A DNA stretch of 40,487 nt from an uncultured Clostridia bacterium. GTDB lineage: Bacteria > Bacillota > Clostridia > Christensenellales > Pumilibacteraceae. Each line of letters begins with the position of its first letter. Position 1 is the stretch's first letter. Location of the stretch: positions 1 through 40,487 of the forward strand of contig CAKQVV010000008.1 of assembly GCA_934277845.1 (NCBI GenBank). Direction: 5' to 3'. Shown in pieces: positions 1-5,850 of the stretch. Below the pieces are notes generated by a model. The model had not been told where the DNA came from. It made no database searches and was given only the letters and a program-made list of their open reading frames with translations. The position numbers and the translations under genes were made by a program.

Positions 1-735
1 TTCGCCGTCGCTCATGACTACCACCGCGTCGGACATCGTGAGCGCCTCTTCCTGATCGTGAGTGACGTACACGAAGGTTATGCCTAAGTTCCGGTGCATT
101 TTCATCAGTTCGATCTGCATCTCTTTGCGCATTTTAAGGTCGAGCGCGCCGAGCGGTTCGTCAAGGAGCAGAACCTGCGGCTCGCACACAAGCGCGCGGG
201 CGATCGCCACGCGCTGTTGCTGTCCGCCCGAAAGCGAATTCACGTCGCGGTGCCCGTAATCCTCAAGTCCTACCATTTTAAGCGCGTTGTTGACTTTTCC
301 CTCGATCTCGGCTTTGGTGAACTTGCGGGTTTTTCTCGCTTCTTTGCCGTCCTTGCCGATAATCGGGTTGCCGTTTTTGTCGGTAAGCGCGCCGTCGTCC
401 AGATGCTTGAGTTTCAGCCCGAACGCGACATTCTTAAAGACGTTGAGATGCGGGAAAAGCGCGTATTTCTGGAACACGGTATTTACGGGACGCTTGTAGG
501 GCGGCATGTCGGTCACGTCCGCTCCGCCGATATATACTCTGCCGGAAGTGGGCGTAATAAAGCCTGCGATCATGCGAAGAAGCGTGGTTTTGCCGCAACC
601 GCTGGGACCGAGCAACGTCAGAAACTGACCTTTTCTTATCGAAAGGTTAAGATCGTCGATGACGGTCACGTCGTCGAAAACCTTGGTTACGTTTCTGATT
701 TCTATGATCTTTTCGATTTTCTCTTTTTCTTTCAT
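1..735 (-). CDS. potA: Spermidine/putrescine-type ABC transporter ATP-binding protein PotA (3' end outside window)
   Basis: ATPase subunit of a polyamine-type importer acting at the inner face of the membrane. The reading frame opens at ATG 733-735 and stays open for 245 codons to the window edge, so the C-terminus is missing. Seen: Walker A GPSGCGKTT at residues 43-51, Q-loop region VFQKYALFPH, signature LSGGQQQRVAIARAL, Walker B VLLLDEPLGALD, and an H-loop histidine in VTHDQEEALT. These are typical of PotA/CysA/MalK-class ATPases, and DMPPYKRPVNTVFQ is especially PotA-like. An odd feature is a polar insertion of about 28 residues between AFGLKLK and KAEIEGKV (about 325-415), where most PotA proteins have a short linker. 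It follows the XRE-cupin gene by 17 bases, an arrangement common for polyamine operons whose permease and binding-protein genes come next. The substrate is inferred from family and neighbour, not proven. Confidence 0.9.
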   Translation of the reverse strand, partial: MKEKEKIEKIIEIRNVTKVFDDVTVIDDLNLSIRKGQFLTLLGPSGCGKTTLLRMIAGFITPTSGRVYIGGADVTDMPPYKRPVNTVFQKYALFPHLNVFKNVAFGLKLKHLDDGALTDKNGNPIIGKDGKEARKTRKFTKAEIEGKVNNALKMVGLEDYGHRDVNSLSGGQQQRVAIARALVCEPQVLLLDEPLGALDLKMRKEMQIELMKMHRNLGITFVYVTHDQEEALTMSDAVVVMSDGE

Positions 736-752
736 CTTCGGTCGGTCCTTTA

Positions 753-1286
753 TCAAAAATTAGGCGGGCAGGACAGCCAGATCACGACGGCTTCGCTCTT
801 TCCCGTGTTCTCTATGTAGTGCGTTTTTGCGGCGCGGTAGTAAAAACTCTCGCCCGCGCCCGCGTCGGCGGTGCGTTTCCCGACGTGCACGCGGATCTTG
901 CCTTTCAGCACGTACCCGAACTCTTCGCCCTCGTGCGGCATGTCGTGTTCGGTTTCGGCTCCCGGATCGAGTTCGAGTCTTATCGGCTCCATTTCGTTCT
1001 TCTGCGCGGTGGGTACCAGCCAGGTGATGCGCGAGTTGTCGCCGGTCTTGACGAAATAATCGTTCTCGCCGTACACGAGGCTTTCGTCCTCGTCGTCCGC
1101 GAAAAAGTCCGCCAGCGTCGTGCCGAGCGACGTCAGTATATCCTTGAGCGTCGCGATCGACGGACTCGTCAGGTCGTTTTCAAGTTGCGAAATATACCCT
1201 TTCGTCAGTTCGCACCTGTCCCCGAGTTCCTCTTGCGTCAATCCGTTTTTAAGCCTCAATTCCTTGATTTTACAGCCGATCTCCAT
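753..1286 (-). CDS. XRE-family transcriptional regulator with C-terminal cupin domain (PuuR-like)
   Basis: DNA-binding regulator of 177 residues. An N-terminal helix-turn-helix (about residues 5-60, containing GLTQEELGDRCELTKGYISQ) is joined to a C-terminal cupin (about 95-175, with EHDMPHEGEEFGYVLKGKI and a final barrel strand ending WLSCPPNF). This architecture is that of PuuR-type regulators, whose cupin senses small ligands. The start is ATG at 1284-1286, preceded by AAAGGAG. The gene is first in an operon with potA 17 bases downstream, so it probably controls polyamine uptake. Its own promoter (1388-1416) and half-sites lying at the predicted transcription start (1354-1381) suggest autorepression. 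The ligand is not visible from the sequence. Confidence 0.88.
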   Translation of the reverse strand: MEIGCKIKELRLKNGLTQEELGDRCELTKGYISQLENDLTSPSIATLKDILTSLGTTLADFFADDEDESLVYGENDYFVKTGDNSRITWLVPTAQKNEMEPIRLELDPGAETEHDMPHEGEEFGYVLKGKIRVHVGKRTADAGAGESFYYRAAKTHYIENTGKSEAVVIWLSCPPNF

Positions 1287-1353
1287 AAGCCGTTTTCTCC
1301 TTTACGCGGTGATTAGTATAACCTTACTCCGCGTTTACGAAGTCTTTTTATAA

Positions 1354-1381
1354 TAAACTTTTGGTTTATTTTTGCTAAACC
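1354..1381. promoter_or_regulatory. Candidate operator: three alternating TAAAC/GTTTA half-sites
   Basis: AATAAAC (1352-1358) and GTTTATT (1364-1370) form a perfect 7-bp inverted repeat with a 5-base spacer. GGTTTA (1363-1368) and TAAACC (1376-1381) form a second, overlapping inverted repeat with a 7-base spacer. The array starts just downstream of the -10 box of the regulator's promoter, so a protein bound here would block transcription start. The binding protein is inferred to be the XRE-cupin product itself. Confidence 0.55.
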
Positions 1382-1387
1382 TCGATT

Positions 1388-1416
1388 AGTGTAATCGTTT
1401 CTGCGCCGGTTGTCAA
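1388..1416 (-). promoter_or_regulatory. Sigma-A-type promoter of the XRE-cupin/potA operon
   Basis: On the minus strand, TTGACA (1411-1416) is followed after exactly 17 bases by TACACT (1388-1393). Transcription would start near 1381, giving a 5' leader of about 95 bases before the regulator's ATG. Confidence 0.75.
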
Positions 1417-1507
1417 TCGTTTTGACATATTTTTTCGGGGAAATTTATTAAAATCGGCAAAATATATGCGTCGCAACCGAAATTTTCGGCTTATACCTTA
1501 AAAAAGT

Positions 1508-1536
1508 TGTCTTGACGAAAAAAATATGTTAAAATA
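1508..1536 (+). promoter_or_regulatory. Candidate sigma-A promoter for divIC-ppx
   Basis: TTGTCT (1508-1513), 17-base spacer, TAAAAT (1531-1536), about 46 bases upstream of the divIC start. A closer TTGACG at 1513 has only a 12-base spacer and is unlikely to be the -35. Confidence 0.55.
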
Positions 1537-1582
1537 AAAGTTGATAGGGACGATTTAAGACGCGCCCGAAACGGAGATAACA

Positions 1583-1861
1583 ATGGAAAAAAACAAGATT
1601 GTCAGAATAATTACGGTTTCGGCGGTGATTTTCATCGCGCTTCTTCTGATTGCGCTGATTATGAATCTCGTGACGCTGACCAGGCTGAATAACCGCAAAG
1701 CCGAACTCGAAAGCAAACTGACCGAGATCCGCGAACAGATCGAGGCGAACAACGCCGAAATCGATTACATTTCGTCCGACGAATATATCGACGCTTACGC
1801 GCGCGAATATCTTAATATGAAAGGCAAGGACGAAGAGGCTTTTACCGGCAAGGAGAAATAA
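1583..1861 (+). CDS. divIC: DivIC/FtsB-family septum formation initiator
   Basis: Small bitopic division protein of 92 residues. It has a short basic N-terminus, one transmembrane helix (about residues 7-30), then a coiled coil (about 32-65) and a conserved tail with EYIDAYAREYLNMKGKDEEAF. This resembles the YIE-x-AR-EeL-x-M-x-K-pgE ending of FtsB/DivIC proteins, which act with FtsL/DivIB at the septum. GGAG at 1573-1576 precedes the ATG. The next gene starts on the base after this stop codon. In Bacillota divIC usually sits beside yabP-yabQ and an S1-domain gene. Here yabP-yabQ are 6.5 kb away next to tex, so the ancestral cluster appears to have been split. Confidence 0.85.
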   Translation: MEKNKIVRIITVSAVIFIALLLIALIMNLVTLTRLNNRKAELESKLTEIREQIEANNAEIDYISSDEYIDAYAREYLNMKGKDEEAFTGKEK

Positions 1862-2740
1862 ATGGACGCCGTAATAGACATCGGGAGCAATTCCGTGCGA
1901 CTCACGCTCGACCGCGGCGAAGCGGTCAATCGCAAACAAGTCAATGTGACGGGGCTTGGCGAAGGACTGGCTAACACGGGCAGACTTTCGGACGAGCCGA
2001 AAGCGAGAACAAAGGCGGCAATCGTCGAATACGTGGATCTTGCCCGCAAAGAAAATGCGGAGCATATCTATATTTTCGCCACCGAAGCGGTTCGCTCGGC
2101 GGCTAACGGCGACGAATTCCGCGCGGAAGTGGAAAAGGCGGTTTCCATGCCCGTTCACGTCATATCCGGCAACACCGAAGCAAAACTCGGGTTTCTGGGC
2201 GCGGCGGACGCAGGCACTGGCATCGGCGAAATTACGGTAATAGATATCGGCGGGGCAAGCGTGGAAATTATTCGCGGCGACCGCAGGAAATTTACTTATA
2301 TGAAATCGTTGCCGATCGGCATACTTCGCATCCGCGACACCGTGGGCGACGACCGCTACGCCGTGGAAAAATACATCAATCGGCGAATAACCGAATTCGG
2401 GTTCGTGAGCGGCATCGAGGGCATCGCGATAGGCGGCACGCCCACTTCTCTCGCCGCGATGGATTTACGGCAAACCGTTTACGACGCGACCGCGGTTCAC
2501 GGACACGTCCTTACAAAACGCGCGATAGACAACCTCATCGAAGAAATTTACTCTTCGCACGACGTAAGAAAAGATTTTCCCACGCTTTCCGAAAAGCGAG
2601 CACAGGTCATCGGACACGAAGCAATTATGCTGCGTTCGCTGATCGAGTATCTCGGACTTGAAAACGGTGTGACGGTGTCCGAACACGACAACGTGGAAGG
2701 TTTCCTCTACTGCATGCGCAACGGAATTAAAATAGAATAG
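1862..2740 (+). CDS. Ppx/GppA-family exopolyphosphatase / (p)ppGpp phosphohydrolase
   Basis: ASKHA-fold phosphatase of 292 residues, about the length of the catalytic two-lobe core without the extra HD-like C-terminal domains of E. coli Ppx. Seen: first phosphate loop AVIDIGSNSVRL (residues 3-14), a second loop VIDIGGASVEII where the family usually has DIGGGS(T/V)E, so the third glycine is alanine, and AIGGTPTSLAAM further on. Known members hydrolyse polyphosphate or pppGpp; which applies here cannot be told. The start overlaps the end of divIC (TAAATGG), and GGAG about 10 bases upstream lies inside divIC, so the two are translationally linked. A hairpin terminator follows at 2771. Confidence 0.87.
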   Translation: MDAVIDIGSNSVRLTLDRGEAVNRKQVNVTGLGEGLANTGRLSDEPKARTKAAIVEYVDLARKENAEHIYIFATEAVRSAANGDEFRAEVEKAVSMPVHVISGNTEAKLGFLGAADAGTGIGEITVIDIGGASVEIIRGDRRKFTYMKSLPIGILRIRDTVGDDRYAVEKYINRRITEFGFVSGIEGIAIGGTPTSLAAMDLRQTVYDATAVHGHVLTKRAIDNLIEEIYSSHDVRKDFPTLSEKRAQVIGHEAIMLRSLIEYLGLENGVTVSEHDNVEGFLYCMRNGIKIE

Positions 2741-2770
2741 ACGGTAAAAAGATAACTATACGAAAGTCGC

Positions 2771-2799
2771 AAAAACCTCGCTTCGGCGTGGTTTTTTTT
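2771..2799 (+). terminator. Intrinsic terminator after ppx
   Basis: AACCTCGC-TTCG-GCGTGGTT hairpin (one T-T mismatch, TTCG tetraloop) followed by eight T residues. Confidence 0.8.
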
Positions 2800-2865
2800 C
2801 GTATGCGCACGTGTGCATTTATGGGGCGTAAGGCGTTTATAAGGATATGGGTATTCGCTCTATGC

Positions 2866-2935
2866 GGGGGATTCCACGCACCAAAGTTCATTTCCCTACT
2901 TTTCGGGCAATGACCTTTGGTGCTCTGAATGACGG
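2866..2935 (+). repeat. Dispersed hairpin repeat, copy 1 (plus orientation)
   Basis: The left flank GGGGGATTCCACG (2866-2878) and right flank TCTGAATGACGG (2924-2935) enclose a long stem. GCACCAAAG (2878-2886) pairs with CTTTGGTGC (2915-2923), and the stem continues inward through TCATT/AATGA and CCC/GGG with single mismatches. ATTC in the left flank can also pair with GAAT in the right flank. ACGGAAACTGCGCGTT follows at 2942-2957, as it does after copy 3. No coding potential; the stretch 2741-3215 has no gene and holds this copy, copy 2 and an upstream leader hairpin. Confidence 0.8.
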
Positions 2936-2990
2936 TTAAAAACGGAAACTGCGCGTTATTTTTTAATAATAACGAAAAGCCCAACTGCTA

Positions 2991-3035
2991 CCTCGTCATT
3001 CAGAGCAAATGCGCTGGCATTTGCGTGGAATCCCC
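2991..3035 (-). repeat. Dispersed hairpin repeat, copy 2 (minus orientation)
   Basis: Reverse complement of the same flanks: CGTCATTCAGA (2994-3004) and GTGGAATCCCC (3025-3035). They enclose a different stem, GCAAATGC (3005-3012) with GCATTTGC (3017-3024), around a four-base loop. Copies 1 and 2 face each other 55 bases apart, like a paired palindromic-repeat unit. Confidence 0.8.
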
Positions 3036-3156
3036 GACGGTAAACAAGCAATAATCCTTATTCCCCTACTTTCCCGAAATTTGGAAAAGCGATGAGAGAA
3101 TAAAGCGGCGGCTGTTACAAATAATAAAACCAAGCAAGGAAGTTCGCGCGTCCGCT

Positions 3157-3195
3157 CCCGCGGTTAGTCGAGGAACGTCCTCGCTAATCCACGGG
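3157..3195 (+). other. Leader hairpin directly upstream of the small basic peptide gene
   Basis: CCCG, GGTTAG and CGAGGA on the left pair with TCCTCG, CTAATC and CGGG on the right around an ACG loop. There is one bulged T and a small 1x2 internal loop. The hairpin ends two bases before the AAAGGAG ribosome site (3197-3203), so it could affect translation or mRNA stability. Confidence 0.5.
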
Positions 3196-3215
3196 AAAAG
3201 GAGATGAGATAGGCA

Positions 3216-3308
3216 ATGGCAACTACCAGAACCAGCGGCACGAAAAGCGTCAAGTCGACTGCGAAAAAGTCCGCCGCCAAAAGCAAGACCGCGAAGAACT
3301 GCAAATAA
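3216..3308 (+). CDS. Small lysine/serine/threonine-rich basic peptide (30 aa)
   Basis: A 30-codon frame from ATG 3216 to TAA 3306-3308. A strong AAAGGAG site lies 12 bases upstream, and a stable leader hairpin lies just before that. The product begins MATTRTSGTKSVKSTAKKSA and has 8 lysines, 1 arginine and no acidic residue. It resembles the low-complexity AKK/SAK tails of bacterial histone H1-like and HU-tail proteins, though it stands alone. A role in nucleic-acid binding is inferred only from composition. The gene is too short for homology claims. A terminator-like hairpin (TGCCGCC/GGCGGCA, 3338-3361) and the strong hairpin at 3390 follow it, consistent with a separate transcript. Confidence 0.6.
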   Translation: MATTRTSGTKSVKSTAKKSAAKSKTAKNCK

Positions 3309-3389
3309 GTTTTCGCAAAGAAAAGACGCGGCGTTGCTGCCGCCCTTTAACGACGGCGGCATTACTTAAAAAATTATCGCCGCAAAACA

Positions 3390-3426
3390 GGAAAACGCTC
3401 CGTAAGTTATTTACGAAGCGTTTTCC
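3390..3426. terminator. Bidirectional intrinsic terminator
   Basis: GGAAAACGCT (3390-3399) pairs perfectly with AGCGTTTTCC (3417-3426), and CGTAA/TTACG extends the stem inward. The stem supplies T runs on both strands. It separates the plus-strand small peptide gene from the convergent lipoprotein gene. Confidence 0.75.
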
Positions 3427-3452
3427 GTTATTCTCGTTTTTTTCTGCGCGAA

Positions 3453-5653
3453 TTATGATTTTTTCAGCCACACTGCCGTATAGACGGGAACCTCGTCTTT
3501 GAAGCCGAAGTGATGATAATAGTTTTCGCCGTTCCCTTCCGAAATCTTTGTCACGTCGGGATTTTCGCCCTTGTACCAGCCTTTGAAATAGTAGCTGTCG
3601 TCCAGCGTGATTGCGGTAAACTTGAACCGCATGCCCCACGAGTCGCCGACGTATTCGACGGTAACCTTACCCGCCGACGGGTTGTTGACCGTGACAGGAT
3701 TGCGACGAAAATCCGCGTAATAGGTTACCCAATTCTTTTCCATCGTGATTTCGGTAATCGCGACGTCGGAAACCCTTTCGCTGTACTCGAGGACGTTACC
3801 CTTTCTCCATCCGCAAAAGATATAACCGTCCTTTGCCGTCGCGGTGAGCGTGAATTTGTCGGATGCGGTTACAGCGTGGGTATAATCGGTCTGCCGTCCG
3901 ACACCGTACCGCCCTCGCCGCAATACTCCCTGACGGTGAATTTTTCCCAACGCGCGTAAAGCGTGTTATGATACCGGATATCTTCGCCGTATTTCACCCA
4001 GAACGCCCAGTCGCAATCCAGGGTGAGGCTGTCGCCCTCGCTGACTTTTATGAAAGTTTCGCCGAAATCGGTGCTTAAATGCCAGCCTGTAAACGTATAA
4101 CCGTCCTTAGGCACCGCCGTAACCGTCATCGTTTCGCCGTAGTAGTACGTCGCGGTTTCCTGTGACTCAAGGCTGTTCGCTCCGCCGCCCTCTTTGTTGT
4201 AACTCAAAGAACCCGCCGCGGTGTCGGTATTTTTAAGGTACCAGAAGTAATATCCGAGTTCCCATCTTGCGTACACGGTGATATTTTCGCCGAGTTCGCC
4301 TCTTCTGAATTTGCCGTCTTCGTCGGTGAACTTATCGGCGTTCTCGTCGGTGCCGTAGTACCAGCCGCGGAAATAATAGCCGTAACGCGTGGGCGCGGGC
4401 AGTTGTCCGTACTCTTCGTAATCGAAACTCATCGTGAGTTTGTGAACCTTGTTGCCGTCCTTATCGGTTATTTCGCCGTCGTTGTCTATCATCGTGACCG
4501 TGTAAACGTCGGGTTCCATAATAGCGCGAACAGTAAACTTGCCGTCCTTCACCATATCGGGATCGAGGATCGTTTCGGAATTGACCGCGATATAATATTT
4601 GCCGTATTCGCTCTCGGAGTGCAGATACTCCCAGCCTGTGATTGTGTAATGATCGGGTTTAATATCCGAGGGACACGGAATCGGCTCGTAAGTCTTGCAC
4701 TTGACCGATCTTAAAACGCTCTCGTCGCGCGAAGAAACAAACGTTACGTCGACGAACGCCTTTCTGTAGATATTCATTCTGTATGTTTCGCCCACTTTGC
4801 CCTCGGTCGAAACGGTGTATATAAATACTCTGTTGAACCCGTAACCAAGGTTTTCGGCGGTCTTATTCACGATTTCATTGTCGTCGCGGTCAATAAGTTT
4901 CCACGTCCAGCCGTCCTTTATATGTACTTTGCCGGTAAAGTCGAACGAGGTCACGTCGGTATCGACGTAAATATCGACGGTTTCGTCGTCGGGATCGAAA
5001 TCGGTCGAGCCGTCGATTCCGGTGATCGGCATTTCTATCGCCACGTTCCACTTTGCGTACAGCGTGAAACTCTTTCTCACGAGCGCGTTTTTATCGTAGC
5101 GTCCCTTAAGTTCGGGCGTCGTATACCAACCCGCGAACCAGTAACCGTCTTTTTTCGGTGCCTCGGGCATCGTGAGTTTTTCGCCGAAAGTCGCGGCTAC
5201 GTCCGCTATTTCGCCGCCGCCGTTCGTGACGAACTTGACCGAATACGAGCGGGCTTTCAGTACCGATTCTTTGAGATAAGTAACGCCGCCCGCGCTGATC
5301 TTGTTATCCTTTATCGCGGCGGTTTCGGAGTCGGTTCCGTTCGACATCGTTATGGTTTCGCCGTCTATCGAATAAGTGCCGGTGTAACCGCCGTACACTT
5401 CGAACGTGCCGTCGGCTTTGAGCGTCATGCAATACTTCTCGTCCACGAACTCGCCGTTTTCGTCCACGGCGTAATAAGTGCCGGTATGATCGACGACTTC
5501 GGGCTTTTCGACCGTTGTATCGCCGGTACTGCCGTTATCGCCCGTGCCGCCGTTGCCGCCGGCGGGAGATTCGATCTCGCCACAGGCAAACGCCGCGAAC
5601 GCCGCAACGAGCGCAAGCAGCACCGCTATAAGTTTCTTGAATTTTCCTTTCAT
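3453..5653 (-). CDS. InlB B-repeat lipoprotein, reading frame broken near 3885-3900
   Basis: Predicted surface lipoprotein. The N-terminus is a lipoprotein signal (basic MKGKFKK, hydrophobic stretch, lipobox FAAFAC with Cys about residue 24) followed by a Gly/Thr-rich linker. A small beta domain follows (about 55-130), then several InlB/Listeria-Bacteroides-type repeats ending in GWY or ARWE/AKWN signatures, for example KKDGYWFAGWYTTPEL and RYGYYFRGWYYGTDEN. The first frame stops at 3869-3871 after GGTVSDG. The next frame, in -1 register, resumes with QTDYTHAVTASDKFTLTA and further repeats to the stop at 3453, giving about 733 residues if one base were restored. Start ATG 5651-5653 has AAAGGAGAT upstream. 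A TATAAT at 5691-5696 is present without a good -35. Whether this is a true mutation or an assembly error is undecided. Confidence 0.8.
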
Positions 5654-5794
5654 TAAACATATCTCCTTTTATGTTCGTTGATATATTTGTATTATAGTGA
5701 ACGAAGCGTAAACAAAGCGTGAATATCGGGGGATTCGTAATAAATCAATCATACAATTTTATGTCGTTTACCACACCGATGCGACCGATTGCAA

Positions 5795-5829
5795 CAAAAA
5801 AACGCCCGAAACGTTCTTTGTCTCGGGCG
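5795..5829 (-). terminator. Intrinsic terminator after tex
   Basis: On the minus strand, CGCCCGA (5823-5829) pairs with TCGGGCG (5803-5809) around a short loop, followed by a T run (plus-strand A tract 5795-5802). It lies 21 bases past the tex stop. Confidence 0.85.
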
Positions 5830-5850
5830 CATATTCTTTGAATTATAATC

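Noticed and set aside
3885..3900. Programmed -1 frameshift in the InlB-repeat gene
   Set aside because: No X-XXY-YYZ slip heptamer and no downstream pseudoknot or stimulatory Shine-Dalgarno seen.
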